Shown here one piece after another: positions 23,831 through 36,967 of a stretch of 64,000 nucleotides of DNA (position 1 is the stretch's first letter; each line of letters opens with the position of its first letter). The stretch covers positions 434,001 through 498,000 of the forward strand of contig JAVTVJ010000490.1 in NCBI GenBank assembly GCA_034509425.1, given 5' to 3'. This stretch comes from Eopsaltria australis. Taxonomy: Eukaryota > Chordata > Aves > Passeriformes > Petroicidae. A program made the translations under genes and the position numbers. Below the pieces are notes generated by a model, which was not told where the DNA came from, searched no databases, and saw only the letters and a list, made by a program, of their open reading frames with translations.

Positions 23831-26800
23831 CCTCACTTCAACTTGTGAATGATGCCTGTCTTGATGCTCTGCTGTCAGCTCCTGAGAGGAATCTGGCTCC
23901 TTGGAGGAAAAAGTCTGCAATTCCCCTTCAGGTAGTGAAAGATAATTCCAGACCTAGAGTTAAATCTCACTGTGATACTTGGTTTGCAAATCTAAGAGTA
24001 TACTCCAGACCAAGAATTAGCAGTTTAAGGAAAGATGGAGAGAAAGTTCATTGCTGATATCCAGTGCTATCTCAGTGGCTCATTTTTAAATCACTATCGG
24101 GAAATCTTGGCTCAGAGGAATATTTTGTGGAGGATACAGTGGTACCATCGTTGGCATTCTATGGAAAGCTAAGCAGATATCATTAGCTGATAAAGTCTTG
24201 ATCCAGATGGGTTTTTACCTCTTCCAGGTGGCAGAGACCTGAAAAACAAAGATTAGGAGCTCAGATTTGTTGAGTTGGAGCTGGGAGAGCCTGTGAATGG
24301 CAGCCTTGGAAGTGTAGTGGCAGTGGTGACAGTGGATGGGTGAATGATCATGCAGGGGCTCTGCATGTGGATAAGAGTTAAATGAGGGATTGGCATTCAC
24401 TTGGGTAAATAGGACTTTTAAACTTGAGCTGTTCTGGATTCCCTGAGTGTTTAGTCTCCAGTGCGTGATTATCTCATCCTGAAGTCCATGTTTAAAGCAC
24501 AGGTGATGGATTATTCCTTGACAGTGCTTCCCTCTTCCACTGAGCATTAGGGAGCCTGAAGCCAAGCCTGCTGGATTAGGGTGGGTGAGGTGAATCACAC
24601 TGGAGCTGCTGAGAGGATTCATAGGAATGGGAATTGGGTGGGAAAAAATTACTCTCAGGTTTGGTGTGCAGACCTAAGGAGAGAGCAGATGTGAAGGTAG
24701 GAGTGCTGTGAGGGGCTTGCTCCCCTTCCAGACTCTCAATATGGTACCCACAGGTGTGGGGAATGACCAAGAAAACTCTTCAAGCGTGTAAAATTGCAGA
24801 GTCTTTCCATTAGACAGTTTTATTTCAGGAGAGGTGCAGCTTGCGACTCAAATGCGGTTATGCTCATTTTTAACATCTCAGGTTGCTTTGGAATGGCTTG
24901 GGGACCTGGTTGGGCAAATCCAGCTCATGGGTGGCCTTAAAAAGGTTTGGTTTGTATCTCAAGACTCAGAAAACCCCTCAGCACCTGCGTGGATTTCAGT
25001 GGATGAAGAACCTTCCCTCTAAAAGCTTCTTCAGCAGAGCATGTAGGCAGTGCTTACTGAAGGCAGATCTCCAAGTTTCAAAGACAACAGTGGAGTTCAG
25101 TGGTGGGCTCAGTGTAGCAGATGCTCAAGGTTTCTTTTTAATTTATTCTTGCATAAAGATTGATTTAATTTCATGCCTTAGAACTGAGCATGTGTTTAGT
25201 TGCTTTATTGAACTGGGGTCCTAATTCCCATTCCATGCAGACTTTTAGTCTCTTTTTCCAGACTTCCTGGAAGAGCTGCAGAAGACATCTGGCCTCTAAG
25301 ATCATGGAGCAGTGTCTCCTGGAGCATTTGGTGTTCTCTAACAAGTAGCAATGTTTTCTGTGGCCGCTTGGATTAACTCAGAGGGAGTTTAAAGAGCTGA
25401 AAGATGACTTGAAAAGGAGCCTGTTTTTCTTGAACTGTGCTCAGAGCCTTTCCCTTTACTGTAACCTTAGCTGGCTCAGGTTTCAGGTTGCAGGCTCCTG
25501 TGAAAACTTGTATTTAGACTTTCTCTCCCAAATGGAAATTATTTTTCTGGTGAAGCAGAGCCAAACAATTGTACACTGCCAAATGCTGCTGCACGAGAAA
25601 TTTTAAGTTACTGGGCTGAGAAAGGCCAAAAACATCTTGATGCAGAGGGCTGACCTTTTTGGTTCTCCAAAAAGCAAAGTATTTCCAACACACTGGCCCT
25701 CTTAGTACTGTTCTTTAATAAGCATCTCTCTCACATGCGTCTTGTGGATGAAGTAACCACATGGCAGTGGATAGAAATCAATCCTGGCCACTGTAAAGAT
25801 GACTTTCCCCTCCTCTCCTGTGCTAATCTCTGCTTTTTTCCTGAAGTAGCAGCTTTCAATCTCCTGATTGTGCATATTCCTTCAGGTGATTTGTAGTCAG
25901 CAAATATTCCAGCTGTCCTCATCCTCAAGAGCTGCTCAGATGAACGCTGGCATTTGTTACAAGAGCATTCCAAGGAATATCTGGTGGTTTTTTCTCCCAA
26001 AGCATCTGTTTCCCCACACCAGTGATGTAGAACTTGCCAGATGCCCACCTGCCCTGGAAAGTCCTCACCTGTGTTTAGAGTATGGATTTTGTCCAGGAAG
26101 TGTGGGATTCGCTCCGATTTTGCTGAGTTGAGCTCTCTCACTAATTGCATTTTCATAGTGAAGTTAGATGCATGTGTTTCCCTAAAATGAGCTTCTATGG
26201 ACACAAACTAAGAATTTTTGCATTTAATTGGGCCACTGTTCTGAGCATGTCCATCCCAGAAATTGAGGTGAGAACTCAGTCTTATTGTGGAGATGGATTT
26301 ATTTGCATTGCCTAATTGAAGAACTAAAAATTAAATGCAGGTCTCTCTTTTCTCTTGCTCTCACTCCTTTTTTTTCTTTTTTTCCCCCCAAGTTCTGGGA
26401 CAAAGCTACTAAGCAGCAGCTTTTCTGTGTACTGAAGACAGTTTTGGTGCAATTTTGATGTTGAAACAAGGTAGAATTTGCAGCCTCAGATATTTTAAAG
26501 AAACCCATGGGAAAAGCTGAAGCAGGAGTTTTAAGAGCAATGGAGCTTCCCAGAGAGTTAGGGTAGGAAGAAGCATCCTCCTGACATGATCCATGCCACT
26601 GCCAGAAGAGGTTTCTCATGAGTGGAAAATGAAATAGAAAAATTTATAGAGAGCACAGTGGATAATTCAGGCTGAGACTTCGTTCTTGTGTGGCACAGGA
26701 GACAGGAGATGGACCCTTCCCTTGTCAGCTGTGGACTGAGCACATTTTGTGGTTGATAACTCCCAAGTTTTTCCATGCTGGGAGGTCACTTCATCTTGCT

Positions 26801-29800
26801 CAGTAAAAGAAAGAGTGCACATGATTTTGTGAGATGGTGATGTGCTCGTGTCTTCTGCAGCCATCATTTCTAGGAATCTTTTTACCTCTTCTTTTGTATG
26901 TAGTGTCTAAAGAAAATTCAGGAAGGATGCATGTAAGTGACTCTGTCCTTACAGTGGGCAAGACCCAGCTGATGCAGTCAGTGGAGGTTATTCCAATGTA
27001 AAGATATAAAATACTGCAGATGAACTGCATCTGGAAAATTTCTGCTTCTCTCCCTGAATTTCAAAGGAATTCCTGGTGATCAGCTCAGCTGCTGCTCTCT
27101 CTGTTTTGAAGTCAGAGCTGTTCAGTACAAATCCCATTGCTTTTCTGGGAGTGGCTTTCTGCTGAGATGCGGCTGTACTTCCATGGGATGGATTTCTCTG
27201 GGACCTCGGGAGTACAAGAAACTACATTTTTTCAAAAGAGTTTTTGCTCTGTTGCTTTGAGGCTGTGTCAGATGTCAGCACCTCTCAGCATGCCACCAGC
27301 AGATGTTTGACAGGGAGGCCTAAAAACTGGCTTTTATTAGAGCACTGGAATATGGTGTCTGGGAATTCTTGTGTGAGAATGGGAAAGGGGAGTGTGTGCA
27401 TCTGTCCATGTTTGGCAGCATCCAGTACCTCCAAACTCACCTCCGCCTTGCCAAGGGGTGTTCCACTATTGTGGGTCATCTTTTCCCACTTCAGTCCTTC
27501 CCTTCAGCTTTCACTCCTGCTGACTTCACCCCCTCTGCTGCTACCTACTGGGAGATATTTAAACTTACCAGATGCTCCACTGTGTCTCTGTGGTAGCTTC
27601 ATGCTTGTATTGGCATTTTTTGGATCCTATCCATAGCTTTGGGGGCTGGTTTATATTCTTGTAGCCATTCTTTTATATTCCTGCAGCCATTTCTTCCATG
27701 TTTGAGAGGAGAAAACAACCTCTTCCACGCGGGTGAATTTTACAGCACTGGTGTTCATTTGGTTTTATATTTCTATATTGATCCATAGTGGAACTCAGTA
27801 TTTCAAACTAGGACTCTTCGTTAATTCTTCTCAAAATGAAGTTACAAATCTCTCTAACCTGGGTGAAATAACCACAAGTTCTGGTGGGAACTGAGAGTAG
27901 GCAACACTTGTGTCTTGTAGTTGATGTCCTCTGATGGAGATAAAGATCTTTCATGAATTAATGAAGAGCAGTGACCATGTCCAAGGGGAAAGGTCCAGCA
28001 AAATGCCCGTGGGAGAGACAGACAGTGACACACCAGAGCAATTAATCCTCTCCATTTCCCAAAGTCCTGTCAGATGTGAATGGGAAGTTGACCAAAGGCT
28101 CTGTATTTTTTTCTGTCCCTGCTTTGGAATGTAAAGGATTCATTTCCACCTCAATCTCTGGCTCAGGACATTAGTTCTATTTGTTCATAAATGTCCACAG
28201 TGGCTCAGAGGAATTAAGTTGGACATTTCCGTGCATGTTTTAGGTAAATTTGCAGGACAAAAAAGAACTGATTTGTTGGGCAGAGGTCATGGAATAGCTG
28301 TTATAAGAGAAATGCAATTTGGGTAAAGTAATGCATTAGTAACACACAGCGATTATTTCAGTACTTCAGAATATAATTTCTGTGCAGTCATAGGCCCAAT
28401 TATTTATTTTACAATCCTACATTACTGAAATATTCTTCTTTATTTGTTTTGCTGTTTTTTATTATTGTAAGAGGGTTTTTTTTAGTCTTTTGGGGTTTGT
28501 CTGCTTTAAATGCCTTTTTTTTTAAAGTTTCACACACAGCAAGGCTGTTGACTGTGGTGAGCGGAGAGAAAATGAAACCAAAAGTAACATAATCTGTGCG
28601 AGGCACTTTTCCCCATAGCCAAATTAACCTGAGCTGACCCTAAAGCAAATGTGACATTTAACCTTTCTTGTTCCTGCCCAAGCTGTGCTGAGCTTGACCT
28701 CTGCCCGTTCTTTCCCATCGTCTCGGGGAGGGCACAGCTGAACACGCCGCGTATTTACAGTACACGGGGATGGCTCGAGTTTCTTCTTTGAAGTGAAGCA
28801 AGGCTTTGGCCTGGGAGGTGGCAGAGGGGTGAGGGATGGAGGGGAGGAAATGCCTCTGCTGTGTCAACTCATGTGGCTGAGATGAGGCCACTGCAGAGTC
28901 TGGATTTTGGGAGCTCTGTGCCTTGGGAGATGGAATCTGTCCTGGCTGCACTACAACCACCACCTTCATCTCCTTGACCTGACCATGCATGGAGGTTTTG
29001 CTATGGGAGGAAGGAGTTCTGAGCCACCCTGGAGGAGAAACAGCACCTTCATGGTGTTTGTATGAAAAGAATGAAGTCTGAGAAAGGCTTTCTGTTTGTA
29101 TTTCAACGTTTCCTATTTTGTAAAATAACAGCAAGGTGAGAAATAGGTAGAAAATGGTGCTGTACAAAGAACAGTTGCTCTTTAGAGAACAACATTGCTG
29201 ATGGATTCTATTGTCATGAGCATTTACCCTCCTTTTCATTAAGTGACAGAGAATTCAGTGGCATAAAAGGGGTTCCTCAATCACTTAACACACCTTAGAG
29301 CACTGAAATATGATACCAGCCTTCGAGGAGTAGGATTGTTTCCCTGAGTAAAAGCTGCATGAATTGTGTTGGGAGTCATTCTGTGTAAATAGAAAAGCAA
29401 AGGCATTTTGTGTGTTACCATGGCTTTATATCCCCCTCAGAAACAGTCAGGAAGGTGTTGTTTCATAGTTTGAAAATGGAATTTTCTGTCATTGATTTGT
29501 CACTCCTGAATTTTCCTGCCATGTTTTGTTCTGCCTTTCTCTAAGGGCTTTCCAAGAGCTTCTCTTGCTCCAAGCAGGATCCCAACTTGACTCTATATTT
29601 TGATGTTCAGCTCTGTGGACTTCTCTCCTCTGTCTGCACTGGGCACTTCAGTAATTTCATTTTGAGTGTGAAAATTAGAATATCCACATTGATTTTCAAC
29701 TTTATTTCCTAAAATTTACTTGGGGTTATACTGTTACCTTGTATTAAACCTACAGCTTTCTTGAAGTGCCCATGTTGGCATTACTGCTCTTTCTCATTGT

Positions 29801-30315
29801 TTGCCCTCAGTGGAAGGCTCAGCCCTGAACTTGTATCTCAATTTTCCTATATTTTCCATGGAAACACCTTCCTCCAGCCCTCTGAACTGCCCTTTGCCAA
29901 TTGCTCTCTCTTGGATGTGCAAGGATCTTTATCCACGTATCAATTAAAAGTTCACTGAAAAAACTCAAAACATGATCTTTAATGGGATATGATTCAGCTT
30001 TGCTATTTCAGGCATCTACTTTTAGGTGAGACAAAGTGGATCCTGAGTTTGTTAAAGGTACTGAGCAGCTCCCACAAGGAGAGATCCAGAATAGGTGGTT
30101 AATTTGCAGTTGCCTGCATTAGTCAGGTGAATTCCATGTGATGTCCTGGAGCTAAGCAAGTACAACCACAAACCTTCTGTGTCAGGGGGTGTCTGTACCT
30201 GAATAAATCATGAATGGGAGCTGCTCTCAGAGTGCTGGGGGTTGTCCTACTCACGAATGAGAACATCTGTTCTGGGCTGCTGCTTTACCTGCTGGGTTTC
30301 TTTCTGTTTCTCCAG

Positions 30316-30409
30316 ATAGTTCTCCACTGTGAATCCTCTGTGAACCTGCCCTTGTCTGTCCTGCTGGAAAAGTACTGCGAAGCTTTGTCAGCCCGCACCA
30401 ATGTCACAG
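30316..30409 (+). CDS. CRHR2: CRHR2 beta-type isoform, coding exon 2 (N-terminal linker)
   Basis: A 94-nt exon with a strong acceptor (TTTCTGTTTCTCCAG) and donor ACAG|GTATTT. It enters in phase 0, matching beta exon 1, and leaves in phase 1, matching the common exon. It encodes 31 residues plus the first base of a glycine codon. The first few residues (IVLHC) complete the hydrophobic signal segment. The core LPLSVLLEKYC closely resembles the rat beta segment QPLWTLLEQYC. The final sequon NVT directly precedes the glycine, as NFS does in rat. Cys43 of the joined beta product lies 24 residues before the Cys of the conserved TCWP motif and is the expected partner of the first extracellular disulfide (25 residues apart in rodent beta). 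The exon is short and isolated, 12.7 kb from exon 1 and 25.7 kb from the common exon. Confidence is high because phase, splice sites and sequence all agree. Confidence 0.9.
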
Positions 30410-33400
30410 GTATTTATTCCTCCATTTCTTGGTGGCTTCCTGTTACCGCAGGATCTGTTTTCAAAGTGTCCTTGCTCCAGGAGCATCTTTACCTGCTGAG
30501 ATAAACATACTGTCTCCAGCACTGGCTTTTCATTGGTGTGCAATGGTGTGACAAGGAAAGAGAGCTTGGAATTTGACACACCTGGAGAGAGCTTCAGGGA
30601 AACAAATGACAGCCCTTTCTCTTAGTTTAATCTGTTGGATTAGCTGTATTTACTGACTGATATGATAGGAAGAGGTTAGTGGAGTTAGTCTTGTCCATTT
30701 ATCCAGACCAGTTTTTAGAAGCAGGACACAGCACTTGATTCTTGGCTAAAATACACCACCACAAAAGTGATGCTGTAAGAGATGTGAAGCTGGTTCCAGC
30801 TTTGCTTCAGAAGTGGGAGAAGCACACTCAGAACCACTCCTCTGCAGCATGACGTGGGGGGTGTGTGCTGAAATGAGTGGTGCTTCTGGGGGAAAAATTA
30901 AATTTCTTCCCTTCCTCTTCACTTTTTTTTTCCCCTGGTGAATCTTTGTGGAGGGAGGAGTTTAAAATACAATGTAAGTATTATCATTCAGCCAGTTCTC
31001 CAGCCCTGGGATATGGCAAAGGGAATGAGGCTCAGGGAATTAAAAATCTTTCTGTAAAATATGTCGGATCAATGGTGTTTTATTCTAACTTTATCAATTC
31101 CTTAAGGACAATAAGCTGATTTGGATATCAGACTGAAGTGTGAAGGTTGTGGTGCCTAAACTGCCTCTCAATTTGCATATAAATGGGTGTGTTGACCTGT
31201 ATTATGAATCTAGCCCAAGCTCTGCCCCTTGTGCCATTCTGTTCTAGGGAGCAGCTCTGCCTTATGTAGCAGATTTGTTTATATCAATTTAATGACCATC
31301 TATTCCATTCCATAGCTGGAAACAAAGGGAAGATAAATTAGGTTCTGTATTTGGACCTTTCTTTTAGGTGTTCTTTGCCTTTTGAAAGTGTTTGTAAATA
31401 TTATCATAAAACTTGCCATTTATTCATGGAGTGTTTTTCCTTGTGCACAGCTTCTGGCTTAGAAAAAAAAAACAACCAAATTTCATGTCAGGCTGTCTTA
31501 GAAGTCAGCAAACAATTTATTTTTCAGTTGTTGACAAAATATAATTTTCTGGGCTGTTTACGTGATGCATGAACACAGGGCATCTTCTCCAGTGGAGTGT
31601 GGCTGCTGGAACAGAATTTTAATGGGAAAAGGGAAGGGAGAAGCCACAGAAGTCTCTCTTCTATTCTGCTCTCTTTGTGAGGTATCACTGATCAGGGGTA
31701 AAGCAATGCTCTGAAATGAATGGAAGTTGATTTTTTGGAGTCAATCCAACCTGCAGCTTTTTTAGAACAAACCTTCCTATGATACTTCAAAATCCTGTGA
31801 ACCTGTACTGTGCTTTGAGAATGGGTTTATACACATAGGAAACCCCAGATATTGTAAACCCCAAATCTGCTCCATGGTCAGCCTCAGGCATAAGCATGAG
31901 GTGAACTTTGGGGCATCCTAGGGACAAAAATTCACTTTTTTACTTAGCATGGACCAATGTTTTTTCTCAGTGTGGTGGATCTTCAACATGAGCATGGTGG
32001 TTCTAACCATGACATGTTGGGTTTGTGCTCCATGAAAACTGGATCTCCAAACAGTCTGGACTATTCAGCTATGAGCCTTCTCATTAAAAATGGAGGTCTG
32101 CAATGTTACTGTCACCTCTTCATGGTCAGTAAAGCTCTGTTGGTACAGTAAAAGACCAAAGCACAATTTCATCCTAAATAAAAAACCTAAAATGCAGCAG
32201 AAAAGAAATTCTTTTTCTTTATTGGGGTCCAAGGACAATGAGCTCCGGTGACTAAGTCTGCTCTAATACTTCAATGTCCAAGATGAGGTGAGCTGTGTTA
32301 CAACCCGAATTTTGAACCCTGATAATGACAAGGATTTGTCACGGGAACATTGGTGAGCTCCATTCAGCAGCAGGGATGGAGGGAACCAGACCACAGAGCC
32401 TGCAGTGTCTGAGTCTTCTCTCTGGCTCCTGTTCTTTGACACAGTGCAGATATCATATTTTAGAAGGGAAAAAAAAAAATCAAGCAAAGAAACCCAAGGA
32501 GAGCCATATTGAGCAATCTTTATTTAGCTGGGAGAACAGTAAACATCAAGCTTTGTAATTCGTTATCTTCTCTGTTCCTTTTCCAGAAGATGCTGTTAAT
32601 TAGTCCAATATGTTAATTTCCTCCTCTTATAATTACTAATTTCACCCCCCAAATATGTTCACACTAAGTATCCCAAACAGATGGCATAAAATGCTTTTGA
32701 GAATGTAATGCATGGGTAATTTCACAGAATGGCTGAGAGAATGACATTGTAAATTCATTCTGAAGCGATTTAAACCAAGAAATACTTTTTCAGAGTTGGA
32801 AAGCAACATAACTCATTTTCTCTTTTGGGCATCATTTCCTTGAAAAATCCCTGGATGGCACCTTCAGGATTGCTTGGATTCAGTTCCTGAGCTTGAAGGT
32901 TTTGTCAATGAGTAATTCAGGTCATTAAAGAATTTCTATTAAAGCCATTAGCAAAAGTAGGTTTGGCATGAATTTGTAAAAGTGGGAGTTAGCAAAGTTC
33001 AGTGTCAAGGTCTGCTCCATCACTTTCTACATGGATGAAACACGCAGAGGAAAATCAAGTTAGAATTGAGATAGAATGATTTACATAGAGATGAAAAATG
33101 CAGAAGGGTAAGAGGGACCCTCCTGCTGAGTCACAAGGGTCCAAATAGACCCCCCTTGCTTTTTAACAGAGCTTAGGTGCAGCTCAGTCCAATCTTAGCC
33201 TCAGACTTGGTCAGTGGTTTATATCTAAAGGATTACAGATGTAATTAATTAGCATCACCTAAAGCACCACCATCAAACCTACCAGCAAAAGGAGATTTCA
33301 ATAGGATGTTGTAAAAACACCAATTCACCACAGATGGAATTTTTACACGGCTTCTGAACCAGCAGCAGTCTGAGGTTTGTTCAGTTTTCAGAGGGATCAC

Positions 33401-34326
33401 AAGGTTTTAGCAGCCCTTAATCACTGACTAATTTAACATTTACAGAGGGGGTTACTAGAATTTATTCCAACTGCAGTAGTCAGTCATAGAGCCAAGACAA
33501 CAACATTGCTGTAGGTATCTAATTTTTCATCCTGGGAAAACAATCTGGGCAGGTATTTACTGGAATTTTATAAATTCCAGTAACAGTGGAAGAGAAGGAA
33601 TCTTCCAAGGCTGTCAGGGAATGATTGAGTATTCCCACTGTCATTCCCCACCCAACATGGTCACTGCTCCCACCTTGGCCACACAAAAGTCCTTGGTATG
33701 GGGTCAAGGCATGCTTCACCCTTGTGAAACTCATTTCACAGGGGCCACGGCCTAGCAGGAATTCCTGGCATCATAGAACAATCTAGAGGACAGCTGGGGG
33801 ATGGGGGAAATGCACCACTCCAGATGGGGGGATGTGTGTTTGTGTTTGTGAACCTGAAGAAAAATTGTATTTAATTATTACTTTGCTTCCGTATATGAGA
33901 GGAATTGGTTGAAATGGCAGAATTTATTTTTTTTAGGTGACTCAGCTTAAGATGTTTCTGGTGTTGTAATCTCTTGGTCTAGTTTGACTAGAATTACAGT
34001 GAGATCCAGGATGAGCAGGTGTCTGTAATTCTGTATATCTGCACGATACAGGCACTGAGTTATAGCTTGAATTTTTATAGGCACTTACAGAACAGGGGTC
34101 CTCAGTTCACAGTGATATTCCATGTGTTTGTGCATTATTCCCTTCACATCCCTTGACTTTCCCATCTTATGTGTTTCTACAAGACTGCAAGTCTCAGCTT
34201 ACATGTGGTCCTACTTCATTTTGATCTGCATGGAAATCTTTTGATTCCCCTATTTGTTTCACTGGCATATTTGACCACACAATCTTTAAGACCTTTGACA
34301 AAAAGTCTGAAAACAGGAATTTTGTC

Positions 34327-34355
34327 AAAAAAAAAAAACAAAAAAACAAAAAACC
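34327..34355 (+). repeat. Poly-A tract
   Basis: An interrupted A run inside beta intron 2; no retroposed gene body was recognised before it. Confidence 0.8.
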
Positions 34356-35015
34356 AGGATATGGATGTCCAATGCTACTGTGCTGTATCAGTATAAGAAT
34401 TACATTCTATGTTTTTCTTCTCTTTCTTCCCATTCAGTCACTTTGAAGTTTGTAGTTTGCATTTTTTGTGTTTAAGTGTATTCAGAGAATCCAAAAAGAA
34501 GAGGCAGTAAATTAGATGTCATGCATTTCATTTCAGGAAGTCCTAGAATGCACTGAAAGGAAAAATGATTTGTTCCTCCTGGTGACTGGATCCTCTTGAG
34601 ATGGGGATTGGTTTTTTTGTCTTGATTTTGGTCACTTTGCAGTGAAAGGCTGTTGCCCTACAGAAATGGTGTAAACATCCTGGTTCTGAAGGGTGCAGGA
34701 TTCCACCTGCACAAATCTAGGCTTACACTGCTCCTGTGTTGTTTCCTCAGGTCTCTGGGGAAGGTGTGGTTTAAGGAAGGTATTGGTGGGTGTGGGAGGA
34801 ATGTATCCAGGGATGCATCCTAGGGATGGATCCACAATTCCTCAAAGATGCTCATCAAGTCTCCAGCTAACCTGACATCACTTGGAGATTGTCATCATTT
34901 CCCCACTTGCTGGGATGGTGTATTATACCAGAGGCTCCTCTAGCACTTACAGAAGCACAAAACTGGGGATGTATGAGTAGTGTTCTTCTTGCTGAGTTGA
35001 TAGTTTTAAATAATC

Positions 35016-35060
35016 AATTTCAATCATTCTTGAATCAATCATCCATGAATCAATCATCCT
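35016..35060 (+). repeat. 15-bp tandem repeat, two near-exact copies plus a degenerate one
   Basis: TGAATCAATCATCCA (35031-35045) is followed by TGAATCAATCATCCT (35046-35060). A weaker third copy precedes them. Confidence 0.8.
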
Positions 35061-35988
35061 TTTAGTGGATAAAAGTTTTATGACACACAAGCACATTTGA
35101 TAACTTGCTTTCTGTCCCAAACTGCAAAAGTTAGCCCCTCTCTGCTCCAGGGGTTATTTATTTCTGTACATCACACTAGTCTGTTTCCTGGAAACAGAAG
35201 ATTTGGCATCATTACCTCCCTAAATATCCCTCCAGAGTAATGGCATGGCAGCAATTCTCGCTGCTTCCCTTCTGATTTTCCCAGCAGGCCACATCAATGA
35301 GCAGTCCCATTTAGAATGAGACTTGGATGGGCTATTTATTTTCATGTATGCTTTCACTCCCTTGGCGTCTGCTGCCGGCTGCAGCTCCCCACGCTGCTCC
35401 TGCAGCTGCCTGGGGGACAGGGTCACATCCACAGCATTCAGACACTGTTCCCAGGCAGAAAAATAACCCCTGACATTGATGTTTGCACCACCACTATTCG
35501 AGCTGGGCACCAGCAGCCTTCCCAGCACTTCCTATTTTCAGATGTTGCAACAGCACTATTTAAATAGAGGTGATGATGGTGTTTTACTTTCCCACTGCCC
35601 CAAATGACATGCCAGGCAGTCTAGCTCTGCTTGCTTGTGCTTCCCAAAATAAAGCTGACAGTGCTGGGTGTTGTTGAACATTTTGTATTACTGCCCCTGT
35701 AATTTCAAAAGTTGTATTTTTTTGAATCTGATGCAGTTCCAAACCAAGGATATGGAAAGGATGCTTCAAACTTCCAGGTGCTGTTCTGGCCTACCCTGAA
35801 CTAGAGTTTGAACACAGAAAATGGATCAGAGATTCAGCTTGAAGAAATCACCTGCTGTGAGGTTGTAGCTGGCAGCTCCTTGTTTAACTCTGAGTTGCAT
35901 CACTTGGTTGAACTTTGATGAATAAACTTGGTTATGCAGAGAATTAATTTGCCTTGGCCTTCAACCCTGAGATGAGAACACCTTATTG

Positions 35989-36185
35989 TATAGTCACAGA
36001 ACCATAGAACAACAGAATTGTCTAAGACCTTTAAAATCACTGAGTCCAGCCCTTAACCCAGCACTGCCCAGTCCACCACTAAGCCCTGTCCCCAAGTGCC
36101 ACAACTACACCTTTTTAAATACCTCCAGGCTGCTGACCCAGCCGCTTCCCTGGGCAGCCTGTTGTCCCACGTACACAAAAACGGT
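35989..36185 (-). mobile_element. CR1 LINE 3' region
   Basis: ACAGAACCATAGAACAACAG, then AACCCAGCACTGCCCAGTCC, CCCCAAGTGCCACAACTACA and CTTCCCTGGGCAGCCTGTT match a common avian CR1 3' region in reverse orientation. The match ends just upstream of a candidate exon. Confidence 0.85.
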
Positions 36186-36276
36186 TAAATACTAAAGCTT
36201 CCCAAAATGCAAAGCAACCTGTAAAGCTCCAGCTGTATACTGCTCAGCTTTCTTATTCCATTACCAAATAAGAGCA

Positions 36277-36387
36277 ATGAGGGGTTCTTTTCTTTCCCTC
36301 TGGGCATTCATCTTACTCGTTAAACTGTCAGAAGGTGGACACTGGCTATATAAGAAAGAGATAATGGAAAATGTTAACATGGTTTAT
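36277..36387 (+). other. Speculative alternative first exon with signal-peptide-like start
   Basis: ATG at 36277 (G at -3) opens 37 codons beginning MRGSFLSLWAFILLVKLSEG, which looks like a cleavable signal peptide. The frame reaches TAT|GTAAGC, a good donor in phase 0, the same phase as beta exon 1. No clear promoter is seen; a CR1 remnant ends about 90 bp upstream. It could equally be a chance open frame. It is recorded because it could splice to the candidate exon at 38313 or to beta-like positions. Confidence 0.2.
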
Positions 36388-36942
36388 GTAAGCCACTCGG
36401 ACTTGAACTGTTCAACACTTCACCCTCTGTGCATCTTTATTTGTAGCAGATTCATTCTCTCTGTCATGCTACTGCTGTGCATAAATGGTCAGACAAAAGG
36501 GTTGTTTATGGGTGCAGGTATTTCAAGTTGCACACACCAGTAGCTAAGAGGTGACACGAATGAGAAACATTGCTAAGGGTATAAAATGCTGGGTGGTGTC
36601 TCAGCTCCACTGATGTGCAACAGGAGTGTGATTTCAAGGCTCCCTCTTCACCCTCTGGACTCTCCACCATGTGCAGATGTCCCTGCTGCATCAGGCCAAG
36701 CATTTAGAAGCTGAACTCTTGCCTGCTGTCACTGTGAAATACGCAGGGGGTTATTGCCATGCCAGAGAAACCTGGTCCTGTGCAGGAAATCCTCTGGGAT
36801 GAACATGAAGGCTGGGAGAGTGTTCATTTATCTCCTGTCTCCATGTTGTTCCCTAAATATCCACTGCTGGAGACTGGAAGATGTAGCAGGTAGACCCTCA
36901 GGCAGAACCAAAGGGCTGCTCTGGTATTTTTAAACAAGCCTG

Positions 36943-36967
36943 TTTTTTTTTTTTATTTTTTTATTTA
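36943..36967 (+). repeat. Poly-T tract
   Basis: A T run with single A interruptions in beta intron 2. Confidence 0.8.

Larger units (their letters stand above)
17571..30315 (+). other. CRHR2 beta intron 1 (12,745 bp)
   Basis: The intron is bounded by GTAAGT and TTTCTCCAG. After the CpG-island part (to about 18.1 kb) it is ordinary bird intron sequence, with a TTTG-rich low-complexity stretch at 18520-18590, an old CR1 fragment at 23588-23830 and scattered A/T runs. No other exon was recognised. Confidence 0.8.

Noticed and set aside
25731..26204. A 157-codon minus-strand open frame considered as a retrogene
   Set aside because: No family resemblance, no poly-A tail or target-site duplication seen.
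28658..29239. A 193-codon minus-strand open frame
   Set aside because: No motif or splice support; it is antisense within beta intron 1.
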